From: Pseudoflavitalea rhizosphaerae
GTDB lineage: Bacteria; Bacteroidota; Bacteroidia; Chitinophagales; Chitinophagaceae
DNA length: 64,000 bases
NCBI RefSeq assembly: GCF_003991355.1
Contig: NZ_RCSU01000014.1
Span: forward strand, 86,727-150,726
Reading direction: 5' to 3'
Every line of letters starts with the position of its first letter. The stretch's first letter is position 1. The position numbers and the translations under genes are program-made. The notes beneath the pieces were generated by a model. The model saw nothing but the letters and a program-made list of their open reading frames with translations. It was not told the origin of the DNA and ran no database searches. Below, one piece after another: positions 1-8,165 of the stretch.

Positions 1-1
1 C

Positions 2-826
2 AACGTGATGCACGACGGTGCGCACGGCAGCTTCAGCAAGTACAAATGGCTGAATACCTTCGCCTCTTTCTCCCTCAATATTCTCGGTGGCAACAGCTTC
101 ATGTGGAATGTGAAGCATAACGTTATCCATCATGCGTATACCAATGTGGACGGCGTGGATGATGATATCGATATCCAACCCTGGATGCGCATGAGCACCA
201 CCCAGAAAAAATACAAACTCCACAAATACCAGCATATCTATTTCTGGTTCCTGTACTCTTTGCTGTACATCTTCTGGATCTTCGTGCTGGATTATCAGAA
301 ATACTTCAAGAGCAAGATCGGAAATATGCCGTTGAAGAGAATGAAACTCTCCGATCACCTCGTGTTCTGGGGTTTCAAAGCGCTGCACCTTTTCATGTTC
401 GTGGTATTGCCTATCATGATGGTTGGATTTTCCAGCTGGGCAATCAGCTTTCTCATCTTCACCCTGGTGGCCGGCTTGGTGCTGAGCCTCGTGTTCCAAC
501 TGGCGCACACTGTGGAGCACACTGCTTTCCCTGTGCCTGATGAGAACACCGGTAAGCTGGAAGATGAATGGGCAGTTCACCAGATCAAGACCACTGCCAA
601 TTTCGCTACCAACAACAAATTGGTGAGCTGGTTGGTAGGTGGACTGAATTTCCAGATCGAACACCATCTTTTCCCCAAGATATCTCACGTGCACTATCCG
701 GCTATCAGCAAGATCATCCGGAAGACCTGCCAGGAGTATGGCATCAACTACATCGAGTATCCCCGCGTGCGTTATGCAGTGGCTTCTCACGTAGCCTTCC
801 TGAAGCAGATGGGATCTGCTGCCTAG
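2..826 (+). CDS. Membrane fatty acid desaturase, N-terminus outside window
   Basis: Integral-membrane di-iron desaturase that introduces a double bond into a fatty acyl chain. The frame is open from the first bases, so the start lies upstream and about 274 residues are visible. All three histidine boxes of the family are present: HDGAH at the very beginning, HNVIHH about 30 residues later, and QIEHH near the C-terminus. Hydrophobic stretches between boxes two and three fit the usual paired membrane hairpins. The box pattern resembles linoleoyl-CoA/delta-6-type desaturases, but the acyl carrier and double-bond position cannot be read from sequence. aguB follows after 19 bases and may be read from the same transcript. 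Confidence 0.9.
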   Translation, partial: NVMHDGAHGSFSKYKWLNTFASFSLNILGGNSFMWNVKHNVIHHAYTNVDGVDDDIDIQPWMRMSTTQKKYKLHKYQHIYFWFLYSLLYIFWIFVLDYQKYFKSKIGNMPLKRMKLSDHLVFWGFKALHLFMFVVLPIMMVGFSSWAISFLIFTLVAGLVLSLVFQLAHTVEHTAFPVPDENTGKLEDEWAVHQIKTTANFATNNKLVSWLVGGLNFQIEHHLFPKISHVHYPAISKIIRKTCQEYGINYIEYPRVRYAVASHVAFLKQMGSAA

Positions 827-845
827 TTCAAAGATAAAATCGTCT

Positions 846-1721
846 ATGTCTAAAGTAAAAGTTGGGCTGGTGCAAATGACCTGCACGGCCAGTAAAGAAG
901 AGAATCTTCAGAAAGCGGTGGCCAAAGTAAAAGAGGCTGCTGATAAGGGCGCACAGATCGTATGCCTTCAGGAGCTTTTCACTTCACTGTACTTCTGCGA
1001 TGTGGAGGATTATGAAAACTTCAAACTGGCAGAGCCAATCCCCGGACCTTCCACCGAAACGCTGCAAACTGTAGCGAAGGAAAAAGGTGTGGTGATCATC
1101 GCTTCCCTGTTTGAAAAGAGAACGCAGGGTATCTATCACAATACCACTGCCGTGATCGATGCAGATGGCGCTTACCTCGGTAAGTACCGCAAAATGCATA
1201 TCCCGGATGATCCGGCTTATTACGAAAAATTCTACTTCACCCCCGGCGACCTCGGGTATAAAGTGTTCAAGACAAAATTCGCCACCATCGGTGTGCTGAT
1301 CTGCTGGGACCAATGGTATCCTGAAGCATCCCGCATTACTGCACTCATGGGCGCAGAGATCCTGTTCTATCCCACCGCCATCGGCTGGGCTACTTCACAG
1401 GACGAAGCCACCAACAATGAGCAGTACAATGCCTGGCAGACCATTCAGCGAAGTCATGCTGTTGCCAACGGCGTGCACGTGGTGAGCGTGAACAGGGTAG
1501 GACTGGAACAGAACGGCGCTATGCAGTTCTGGGGCGGCTCCTTTGTTGCCAATCCATTCGGTAACCTGCTGTACCTGGCTTCCCACGATAAGGAAGAGAT
1601 CCATGTACAGGAGCTGGACCTCGCGCTGAGCGATCGCTACCGTACACACTGGCCGTTCCTGCGCGACAGGAGGATCGACTCTTACCAACCGATCACCAAA
1701 AGATTTATAGACGAAGATTAA
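846..1721 (+). CDS. aguB: N-carbamoylputrescine amidase
   Basis: Nitrilase-superfamily hydrolase that splits N-carbamoylputrescine into putrescine, CO2 and ammonia, the last step from agmatine to putrescine. The 291-residue protein has the family length and the Glu-Lys-Cys triad: E43 in CLQELF, K116 in YRKMHIPDD, and C153 in LICWDQWYPE. The ATG at 846 is chosen because the conserved MSKVKVGLVQMTC start follows at once. Agmatine deiminase lies 30 bases downstream on the same strand, which fixes the substrate more firmly than the superfamily alone would. Cytoplasmic; no special regulation is visible. Confidence 0.93.
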   Translation: MSKVKVGLVQMTCTASKEENLQKAVAKVKEAADKGAQIVCLQELFTSLYFCDVEDYENFKLAEPIPGPSTETLQTVAKEKGVVIIASLFEKRTQGIYHNTTAVIDADGAYLGKYRKMHIPDDPAYYEKFYFTPGDLGYKVFKTKFATIGVLICWDQWYPEASRITALMGAEILFYPTAIGWATSQDEATNNEQYNAWQTIQRSHAVANGVHVVSVNRVGLEQNGAMQFWGGSFVANPFGNLLYLASHDKEEIHVQELDLALSDRYRTHWPFLRDRRIDSYQPITKRFIDED

Positions 1722-1751
1722 CCTGTTCATCGCAGTATAAAATCAACCTTC

Positions 1752-2798
1752 ATGGAATCAACCACTCCCGGACAGCTGGGCTATGTGTTCCCGGCTGAAT
1801 TTGCGCCCCATACCGCAACCTGGCTCAGCTGGCCTCATAAAGAAGCAAGCTGGCCCGGAAAGATCCACACCATTTATCCTTTCTACAGCCAGTTTGTAAA
1901 AGAGCTCGCGCTCAGCGAAAAAGTCCGGATCAATATAGTGGACGAAGCCATGAAAGCCTTTGCCACAAAGCATCTGCAGGATGCGCAGGTTGATATGAGC
2001 CAGGTGGAATTCTTCCTGCATCCCACCAATGATGCCTGGTGCCGCGATCACGGTCCTGCTTTTCTCATCAATCCTGCTGCTGAACAAAAGAAAGTGGTGG
2101 TGGACTGGGGATACAATGCCTGGGGCGGAAAATATCCTCCCTATGACCTGGATGATGTGATCCCAACTTTGATTGCTAAACATTTCAATCTTCCTGTTTA
2201 CAATCCCGGTATCGTAATGGAAGGCGGCTCTGTGGAGTTCAACGGAAAGGGTACTTTGCTCACATCAACAGCCTGTCTGCTCAATCCTAACCGTAACCCT
2301 CACCTGAACCAGGATCAGATCGAAAATTATCTCCGTAACTATTACGGTATTGAACAAGTGCTTTGGGTGGATGAAGGCATTGTGGGAGATGATACCGATG
2401 GCCATATCGATGACACCATCCGTTTCGTAAATGAAGATACTGTGCTTACTGTTGTTGAGACCAACAAGCAGGATGAGAACTATGAGTTGCTCCAGCACAA
2501 CCTGCGTCAGTTGAAGCAGATGAGATTGCTCAATGGCAAACAACTCAACATCATCGAGCTGCCCATGCCTGAGGCAGTGGAATTTGACGATCAGCGCCTG
2601 CCCGCTTCATACGCGAATTTTTACATCGCCAATAAATCAGTGATCGTTCCTACTTATCGCTGTGCAGCCGATGATATGGCGCTGCAGATCATCCAGCAAA
2701 GTTTCCCGGACAGGAAAGTGGTGGGGATCGATAGTACAGAGATCATCTGGGGGCTGGGAAGTTTTCACTGTTTGAGCCAGCAGGAGCCTGCGGTGTAG
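1752..2798 (+). CDS. aguA: Agmatine deiminase
   Basis: Converts agmatine to N-carbamoylputrescine and ammonia, feeding aguB immediately upstream. The 348-residue protein is a peptidyl-arginine-deiminase-type enzyme: the WCRDHGPAF segment and DDTDGHIDD carry substrate-binding and catalytic acid/His residues, and C340 in GSFHCLSQQEP is the nucleophile in the usual position near the C-terminus. The length is typical. Its 3' end overlaps the tail of an oppositely oriented truncated toxin gene, so the stop region is crowded, but the protein itself is intact. Confidence 0.93.
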   Translation: MESTTPGQLGYVFPAEFAPHTATWLSWPHKEASWPGKIHTIYPFYSQFVKELALSEKVRINIVDEAMKAFATKHLQDAQVDMSQVEFFLHPTNDAWCRDHGPAFLINPAAEQKKVVVDWGYNAWGGKYPPYDLDDVIPTLIAKHFNLPVYNPGIVMEGGSVEFNGKGTLLTSTACLLNPNRNPHLNQDQIENYLRNYYGIEQVLWVDEGIVGDDTDGHIDDTIRFVNEDTVLTVVETNKQDENYELLQHNLRQLKQMRLLNGKQLNIIELPMPEAVEFDDQRLPASYANFYIANKSVIVPTYRCAADDMALQIIQQSFPDRKVVGIDSTEIIWGLGSFHCLSQQEPAV

Positions 2799-2953
2799 AT
2801 CAGTCTGGAAGACTTAATAATGTTTGTAGCGAACCTTTTCTCAGAATTTGAAAGGAATTCATCATAGCTAACATCTTCAAGATATTTCTCGATTTCGTTG
2901 ATTGCTTCCAGTATATGTAAGATCCTAATTTTATTAGTGAGCAGTCCTTTCAT
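2765..2953 (-). pseudogene. Truncated HepT-like toxin gene
   Basis: The first 40 or so residues (KIRILHILEAINEIEKYLEDVSYDEFL) match the N-terminal helix of HepT/DUF86 ribonuclease toxins. The family is normally about 110-120 residues and carries its catalytic Arg-x4-6-His motif in the C-terminal half. Here the frame loses resemblance after RFATN, runs into the tail of aguA on the other strand and stops at 62 residues. The toxin is therefore almost certainly inactive. It overlaps the upstream MNT gene by 20 bases, the usual tight coupling of MNT-HepT pairs. A deletion joining the toxin to the aguA 3' end explains the arrangement. Confidence 0.7.
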
Positions 2954-3236
2954 AGATAAGTATCTTATCCTTGTCGATATAAGGTTTTACCAGGTGAGAA
3001 AGTCCTTCGGTTGTAACCAGGTCCACCTTTTTATGTAACAACTCTTCAAGATCTGATTGGTAAATGAAAAACTTCATTCCAATTGGTTGAGAATGATCAA
3101 GCTCAACCAGAATATCGATATCACTTTTAGCGTCAGCTTCGCCGCGGGCCATCGATCCAAACAAATAGGCCCTTTTTACAGGAATACCTGCAAAGAATTG
3201 TTGAAGTAATAGTTGATCTTTTATCGAAAGCTGCAT
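2934..3236 (-). CDS. mntA: MNT-type minimal nucleotidyltransferase (HepT antitoxin)
   Basis: A 100-residue minimal nucleotidyltransferase. The active-site signature is complete: GSMARGEADAKSDIDILVE with the two metal-binding aspartates, and a third acidic site in KKVDLVT. In characterised MNT-HepT modules this protein inactivates HepT by adding AMP groups to a tyrosine. Here its partner, directly downstream and overlapping by 20 bases, is truncated, so the antitoxin seems to have outlived its toxin. The surrounding DNA is AT-rich (a counted line at 2881 is 30% G+C), unlike the flanking metabolic genes, which suggests acquisition by transfer. Confidence 0.85.
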   Translation of the reverse strand: MQLSIKDQLLLQQFFAGIPVKRAYLFGSMARGEADAKSDIDILVELDHSQPIGMKFFIYQSDLEELLHKKVDLVTTEGLSHLVKPYIDKDKILIYERTAH

Positions 3237-3295
3237 ATTGTAAATTTAAGCAATTCGCTTCTAATAACAAATTGAAGGCAATCTTCCAGAGTCGC

Positions 3296-3889
3296 TTAGC
3301 TTTTCCCCGCAATAAAAAATACTTCTGCTCCTTCCCTTGGTTTGATAGAGTTGTAGCAGGGCTCCATCTTTATCAGGTCAAGGTATTTCTGGAAAACAGG
3401 AATGTAGTCTTCCATTTTTCCACCGAAAGGAGGTGCGCTATCGAACTCCCTGTTGAATAATACTCCTGCAATAGTTCCGCCCGGAGCCAGCAACTCCTTC
3501 ACATGCTGTACATATTTCTCCCTGTATTGAGGTGGAAAAACACAAAAGAATGTTTGCTCCAGAATGAGATCGTATTGACCGTGATGATCAAAGAAATCTC
3601 CTGTGACCACGGTTAGTTGTTTGCTAATATAGGATTGGAATTTTTCGGAAAAGATTTTGGTAAGTACTGGTGAAATATCTATTACAGTAACCTGCTGAAA
3701 TCCTTGCTGTAACAGGTATTCGGCTTCATAGCCATTCCCGCATCCGGGAATGAGGATGCGGATATTCTTGTCAGTTAGCTGATCAATATATTCTTTCAGC
3801 GGCGTTGATGGATAACCGATATCCCAGCCCGGTTTGTAATGGAGATATTGATCGTCCCAGTAAGCGGCATCGAACATGTTTTCCTGCAT
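3296..3889 (-). CDS. TPMT-family SAM-dependent methyltransferase
   Basis: Class I methyltransferase of the thiopurine/thiol S-methyltransferase family, 197 residues. The N-terminal WDDQYLHYKPGWDIG segment is typical of the family, followed by SAM motif I ILIPGCGNGYEAEYL and an acidic motif VIDIS for the ribose; GDFFD and the LILEQTFFCVF stretch complete the fold. Bacterial relatives methylate thiols, selenium, tellurium or xenobiotic sulfur compounds, but the natural substrate is not predictable. It stands alone between the toxin remnant and a small membrane protein, 9 bases from the latter and possibly co-transcribed with it. Confidence 0.85.
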   Translation of the reverse strand: MQENMFDAAYWDDQYLHYKPGWDIGYPSTPLKEYIDQLTDKNIRILIPGCGNGYEAEYLLQQGFQQVTVIDISPVLTKIFSEKFQSYISKQLTVVTGDFFDHHGQYDLILEQTFFCVFPPQYREKYVQHVKELLAPGGTIAGVLFNREFDSAPPFGGKMEDYIPVFQKYLDLIKMEPCYNSIKPREGAEVFFIAGKS

Positions 3890-3898
3890 AATTAAAAA

Positions 3899-4291
3899 TT
3901 ATTGCGCCTTTTTCCTTTTGTTCAATTCGTTCAGCATGGCGGCCAGTTCCCGTTGGTATTGTTCCATTTCTTCAGGATTGGTAAGGGCTCTGCCATTCAC
4001 TTTGAACATACCAATGGCATTGCCATTTCTTTCCAACTCGAACTTATTGCCATTGGGCACTTTCAAGGCTATGTTATCGGGTGATGAAGGATTGTATGTC
4101 CATAAGGAGTCTCGCTTTTCGCCTGAGGAAACAGCGTCCCTGATCTCTTTGGGGACAGGTTGATCGCGGGTGAAGTAAAGAATACCGGCGATCAGTATCA
4201 CCAGCATAAGGATAGCTGCATACACGCGGATGGGTCTGTTTTCTTTGGAAGAGTTGTTGGATCTGCCCTGAGTTTTAGCGCTGCTTGTCAT
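3899..4291 (-). CDS. Small single-pass membrane protein, unknown function
   Basis: A 130-residue protein that I do not recognise. A Ser/Asn/Lys-rich N-terminus precedes one strong transmembrane helix (VYAAILMLVILIAGILYF, roughly residues 23-40). A soluble part of about 90 residues follows, ending in a charged helix (QRELAAMLNELNKRKKAQ) that could form a coiled coil. Topology is probably N-in with the C-terminal domain in the periplasm. It lies between the threonine-synthase-like gene and the methyltransferase on the same strand with short gaps, so co-transcription is likely but gives no functional hint. Confidence 0.7.
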   Translation of the reverse strand: MTSSAKTQGRSNNSSKENRPIRVYAAILMLVILIAGILYFTRDQPVPKEIRDAVSSGEKRDSLWTYNPSSPDNIALKVPNGNKFELERNGNAIGMFKVNGRALTNPEEMEQYQRELAAMLNELNKRKKAQ

Positions 4292-4328
4292 GAAATAAAT
4301 GATTTCTCAATACAAGATACAGCTTTGC

Positions 4329-5498
4329 TCACAGGTTTTGCAAATACTTGTAGCCACTGCCGGTATTCAGCATGAGAATATTTTCATCGCGACGGATCAA
4401 TCCCTCATTTATCAGTTGCAGCAATGCCACCCATAGCGATGCACCTTCAGGGGCTACCAGCAATCCTTCTTCCCTTGCAATCAGCTTCACTGCATCGATC
4501 ATGGCTTCATCACTGATGGCAACGGGTATTCCTCCGGATTCTTTCAACACACGCATGATCATGTTCTCTGCAAAAGGGTGCGGCACTGCAAGCCCATTGG
4601 CGAGCGATGCTTGTCCCACATACTCTTTCACAGAAATGATATTACCTGCAAATCTTTCAGCAATAGGCTGGCAATTGGCTGCCTGTACAGCGATCATGCG
4701 CGGGCGTTTGGAACCGATCCAGCCCATTGTTTCCATTTCATTGAATGCTTTCCACATGCCTAGCAATCCCGTGCCCCCGCCGGTAGGATAGAGGATAACA
4801 TCGGGAAGGTCGAAATCGAATTGCTCTGCAATTTCATATCCCATCGTTTTCTTTCCTTCCAGGCGGTATGGCTCTTTCATAGTGGAAATATCGAAAAATG
4901 GAAGGCTTTGTTTAAGTGTTGCAACGCGTTTTGCGCAATCGCTGATCAATCCATCCACCAGAACCAGGTTTGCACCGAACAGCCTGCATTCTTCCTTGAA
5001 TACATCAGGTGTATGAGATGGCATCACTACTATTGCTTTCATTCCTGCTGCAGCGCAATACGCAGCCATAGCGCCACCTGCATTGCCGGCGGTGGGAACT
5101 ATGCAGCCTTCAAAACCGAACTCCTTTGCCTTGCTCACGGCCGCACTGATGCCACGCGCCTTGAATGATCCTGTAGGATTTCCGGATTCATCTTTGATGT
5201 GAAAAAAAGGAAGATCAAATTTTTCGGTTAGGCGTTTGGGATAGATCATGGGCGTCATGCCCTCACCCAGGCTAACGATATTTTCCGGGTCCAGTACCGG
5301 CAGCATTTCTGCATACCGCCACATAGTGGTTGGACGTTGTTGCAATATTGAAGGAGAAATCCGGGGAAGATCGTATTCCGCAATCAATGGCTGCTGGCAG
5401 CAGGAGGAATATGTTTGTGGTTCAAAGATGGAGAACGCATTTCCGCAGGATGAGCATACCAGCCGGGCTAATGTGCTGTGTTGTTGTACTACTTTCAT
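4329..5498 (-). CDS. Threonine-synthase-family PLP enzyme (threonine or cysteate synthase)
   Basis: Fold-type II PLP enzyme. The PLP lysine lies in NPTGSFKARG and a glycine-rich phosphate loop in PTGGGTGLLG; an N-terminal zinc-ribbon-like CSSCG...SSCC segment precedes the catalytic core. From the ATG at 5498 (MKVVQQHSTLARLVC) it has 389 residues; an in-frame ATG at 5549 would add 17 residues that do not look conserved. Threonine synthase is the default call. However, the gene is not next to thrA or thrB and sits directly behind a LysR regulator. Cysteate synthase, which makes cysteate from phosphoserine and sulfite, is a homologous alternative that would fit sulfonolipid-making Bacteroidota. 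Confidence 0.8.
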   Translation of the reverse strand: MKVVQQHSTLARLVCSSCGNAFSIFEPQTYSSCCQQPLIAEYDLPRISPSILQQRPTTMWRYAEMLPVLDPENIVSLGEGMTPMIYPKRLTEKFDLPFFHIKDESGNPTGSFKARGISAAVSKAKEFGFEGCIVPTAGNAGGAMAAYCAAAGMKAIVVMPSHTPDVFKEECRLFGANLVLVDGLISDCAKRVATLKQSLPFFDISTMKEPYRLEGKKTMGYEIAEQFDFDLPDVILYPTGGGTGLLGMWKAFNEMETMGWIGSKRPRMIAVQAANCQPIAERFAGNIISVKEYVGQASLANGLAVPHPFAENMIMRVLKESGGIPVAISDEAMIDAVKLIAREEGLLVAPEGASLWVALLQLINEGLIRRDENILMLNTGSGYKYLQNL

Positions 5499-5575
5499 AA
5501 ACTCACTATTACTCGCTAATGACCGTGTAAAAGTAGGAAGACGCTGCATTGCCTCTAATGCTGTTTACTTATACG

Positions 5576-6496
5576 CTATAACTTTTTGTTATAACGAAGG
5601 GCTAGTTTTATGAATAACTGGTTGATCCGGTCTGCTTCGGAGTCGCGTCTTTGAACAAAGTAGAAGTCGCGCTGGATGCTCATTCCGGGGATATTGAGCC
5701 GCACCAGTTCCCCGTTCTTCAATTGCTTTACAACAGAGCGGAGCGGAAGGAAACCAACACAGGTGTCATCCAGCAGGAAATTTTTGAGGGCTTCCGTACC
5801 GCCCAACACTATTTTATGACGGATGTCTGCAATGCTCATTTTATTTTTCTGCAATGCTTCTGTAACGGCCTGTAAAGTGCCTGATCCTCTTTCGCGCAGC
5901 GCCACCGGGATCTGTTTGAGCTCTTCAGGTTGTATACTTTTCTTTTTTGCAAGCGGACTTCTTGCGCTGCAAATAGGCACTACTTCATCGGAGATGAAGA
6001 ACTGGTATTTCACGGAAGTCAATTGTTTCTTTCCTTCGGTAACACCAAGATCGATCTCATGATCCAGCAGTGCTTTAAGGATATTTTCCGAATTACGGTT
6101 AACAAGTGTAAGATCGATATTCGGATATTGCTGATGGAAAGCAGAGAACACGGGTGGGATCACGTACAATGTGATGGTAGTACTGGTGCCCAATGTGAGA
6201 GATCCTTTGGCCTGATGGATATCTTCCTGACGGCTCATGTCAAACGACAATTGACGCTGCAATTCTCTTGCTTTCGTTACATAGACCAGTAGTAATTTGC
6301 CCTCTGTGGTCAGAGAGATGGCATTCCCTTTTCTTTCAAATAAACTGGCGCCGTAATTCTTTTCGAGGGTTTGAATATGCCGGGTGATAGCAGGTTGGGA
6401 GATGAACAATGCCTCCGCTGCGCGGGAAAAGCTGAGTTGTGAGGCCACTTCAAAAAACACTTCATGACTGAAACTGATCATAGCCTGCGTTTGCAT
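5576..6496 (-). CDS. LysR-family transcriptional regulator
   Basis: A 306-residue LysR-type regulator. Residues about 5-65 form the winged helix-turn-helix (FFEVASQLSFSRAAEALFISQPAITRHIQTLE), followed by a linker helix and a periplasmic-binding-protein-like effector domain starting near GSLTLGTSTTITLYVIP. The effector domain is of the CysB/CysL-like kind, which often senses small sulfur or nitrogen metabolites, but the ligand is unknown. It is transcribed in the same direction as the threonine-synthase-like gene 77 bases downstream, an arrangement unlike the usual divergent regulator-target pair. Likely regulates that enzyme and itself. Confidence 0.9.
   Translation of the reverse strand: MQTQAMISFSHEVFFEVASQLSFSRAAEALFISQPAITRHIQTLEKNYGASLFERKGNAISLTTEGKLLLVYVTKARELQRQLSFDMSRQEDIHQAKGSLTLGTSTTITLYVIPPVFSAFHQQYPNIDLTLVNRNSENILKALLDHEIDLGVTEGKKQLTSVKYQFFISDEVVPICSARSPLAKKKSIQPEELKQIPVALRERGSGTLQAVTEALQKNKMSIADIRHKIVLGGTEALKNFLLDDTCVGFLPLRSVVKQLKNGELVRLNIPGMSIQRDFYFVQRRDSEADRINQLFIKLALRYNKKL
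5577..5593. promoter_or_regulatory. Palindrome at end of LysR gene, possible operator for the downstream enzyme
   Basis: TATAAC-N5-GTTATA is a perfect six-base inverted repeat with a five-base spacer, overlapping the last codons of the LysR gene and lying about 80 bases before the start of the PLP enzyme. Its T-N11-A-like form resembles LysR binding boxes. Overlap with coding sequence means it could be chance. Confidence 0.3.
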
Positions 6497-6721
6497 GAAG
6501 TTAGAGAATATTCAACGGACCGGATTCTTCTTTTCCTGTTATTATATATCAGGGAAATAGCAGATGCCTGGATATCACTTATCTTAATAAAGAAATATCA
6601 TCTAAAGGATATCTATGTAATATCTAAGTGTCATATAAGTAATATCCACTGAACTTTGGCGTTACTTTAGCCTGAAACGAGCGTCATAAGGCGGGTGGAG
6701 CCTGCCCGGTTCTTAGCAAGA
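6497..6721. promoter_or_regulatory. AT-rich upstream region of the LysR gene with repeated ATATC
   Basis: No gene is seen here. Between about 6543 and 6650 the pentamer ATATC occurs six times, several as GGATATC or TAATATC, with spacing of about 10-25 bases and one inverted GGATATC/AATATCC relation. This is the likely regulatory region of the minus-strand LysR gene and may hold its autoregulatory sites. The rest (6655-6721) is unremarkable. Confidence 0.3.
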
Positions 6722-7117
6722 CTATGCCGCTTTCTTCGCCCTTTCTTCAAAAAAAGTGTAAATCAGTATTGCCGTATTTGCCAGCAGGAAACTCAACAGG
6801 GTAGGCACAAAATCCTTACCGCTATGAAGTTTCGTAAGGGCAACCCGAATACTGTCGCCCGGATTATTGATGGCCTTCAGCGCAAGCAGGTAGCCGATAT
6901 AAGCGCAAACCGTAGCCAGCAGGTAAGCCTTTAATGGCTGCATTTTGATCAGTTTGCCGAACAACAGAAGAAATAGAAGCAAAACAATGAAAGCTGCAAA
7001 CTGAAGGGACATAAAAATAGTATACCAACCGGTATCCGGCCAGGTGAACTTCAGTCCGATATAGGTGAGGCCGGCACAGAGTGCGAATGCGTAGGCCACT
7101 TTTTTCAGGATCATCAT
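6722..7117 (-). CDS. Four-helix integral membrane protein, unknown function
   Basis: A 131-residue hydrophobic protein with four predicted membrane segments: about residues 5-22, 33-55, 62-82 and 105-122. A charged loop (NNPGDSIRVALTKLHSGKDF) separates the third and fourth. No catalytic or binding motif is visible and I do not recognise the family. A strong minus-strand terminator separates it from the universal stress protein gene upstream, so it must have its own promoter, or be reached only by read-through. Confidence 0.65.
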   Translation of the reverse strand: MMILKKVAYAFALCAGLTYIGLKFTWPDTGWYTIFMSLQFAAFIVLLLFLLLFGKLIKMQPLKAYLLATVCAYIGYLLALKAINNPGDSIRVALTKLHSGKDFVPTLLSFLLANTAILIYTFFEERAKKAA

Positions 7118-7127
7118 AAATTCTCAG

Positions 7128-7162
7128 ATAAAAAAGAAGGTTGCACCGCAAAGGTACAACCT
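7128..7162 (-). terminator. Intrinsic terminator after universal stress protein gene
   Basis: Read on the minus strand, a ten-base-pair stem (7153-7162 with 7138-7147, one G-U pair) with a five-base loop is followed by a run of five T within a TTCTTTTTTATC tract. It lies 23 bases after the stop of the universal stress protein gene. Confidence 0.85.
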
Positions 7163-7184
7163 CGTATAAGCAATTAGCGCTGAA

Positions 7185-8015
7185 TTATTCGTGAATGGCC
7201 ACAATGGGAATATGGCTATGGTAGGCCAGTCTCTTCGTATGGCTGGTTTTGAACAGCCCGCTGAGGAAGCTGTTGCGTTTGGGAACGATCACAATGGCAT
7301 CGATAGCCCTGTCGATAGAGAACTGGCTGATCGCTTCCTGAAAATCATATTGACGAATAAAATAGAACTCAGGGTTGTATCCGGAAAACATTTTTTCCAG
7401 TTTTACCCTTTCTGCCTTGTATTCATCGGTGATATCTACATAGTGCTCACTGTCTACGTTCACCACGTGCAGGGAAGCATTGAAGAGTTTCAGTATGGCC
7501 TTGATGGGAGCAACCGGGGTAGTGGTTTCCACGTCTTTGAGGTCGGAAGCCAGTGCAACGTTCCTGATAGGATGGTAAGTGGCATCGGGAGGGATGATCA
7601 TTACCGGGCAGATACCTTTATCAACCAGGTTGAGGGTATTGCTTCCCATGAAGATCTGTTCGAGACGGGTAGCGCCGGTGATGCCCATCACCACCAGGTG
7701 GATACCATGATGTCTCACATATCGGTCAAGGTTTTCCACGAGGGATGAACCTGCTTCAGCAACGATTTCGATTTTTGCCTGAGGAGCCAGTGCAATCAGT
7801 TCGGCTTTCAGGTTGTTGAGTGCTTCAGTCAGCACAATCATCCGGTCATTCTCAGTTTCAGTCAGCAAAGAACCATCTGAGCCCGCAGCAACCAGGTCAT
7901 GCAGATTGTACAGAATAATGGTGGCGTCCTGATCATTGGCTACGGCCTGAACGGCAAACCTGGCAGCATTTTTAGAGGTGTCAGAAAAATCCGTTGGTAC
8001 GAGGAATTTTTTCAT
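7185..8015 (-). CDS. Tandem-domain universal stress protein
   Basis: A 276-residue protein with two UspA folds, each about 135 residues. The first domain (KKFLVPTDFSDTSKNAARFA start) keeps the ATP-binding G-2x-G-9x-G(S/T) signature as MGITGATRLEQIFMGSNT. The second (from about HPIRNVALASDLKD) lacks a clean version, having VPKRNSFLSGLFKTSHTKR, so probably only the first half binds nucleotide. Such proteins help cells survive stress, usually in the cytoplasm, without a defined reaction. Divergent from the GH20 gene, with a 150-base shared intergenic region; a TATCTTTC box on its upstream side resembles a Bacteroidota -7 element. Confidence 0.9.
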   Translation of the reverse strand: MKKFLVPTDFSDTSKNAARFAVQAVANDQDATIILYNLHDLVAAGSDGSLLTETENDRMIVLTEALNNLKAELIALAPQAKIEIVAEAGSSLVENLDRYVRHHGIHLVVMGITGATRLEQIFMGSNTLNLVDKGICPVMIIPPDATYHPIRNVALASDLKDVETTTPVAPIKAILKLFNASLHVVNVDSEHYVDITDEYKAERVKLEKMFSGYNPEFYFIRQYDFQEAISQFSIDRAIDAIVIVPKRNSFLSGLFKTSHTKRLAYHSHIPIVAIHE

Positions 8016-8165
8016 TGTTCAGTTGGTTTTTTTTGAAAGATACATAAACAGGAATAAAAAACCAGCCCGATTTTAAATGAATACGATGATTTGCAGTATT
8101 CAATGAATGCCAATAAATAAAATGCCTAATTTTAGTCGCACCAAACTCCGGTCCAAATAAATTAT

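Noticed and set aside
2799..2933. Complete hepT gene hidden by a frameshift
   Set aside because: I looked for the C-terminal catalytic part in the other minus-strand frames; the space before aguA is too short for it.
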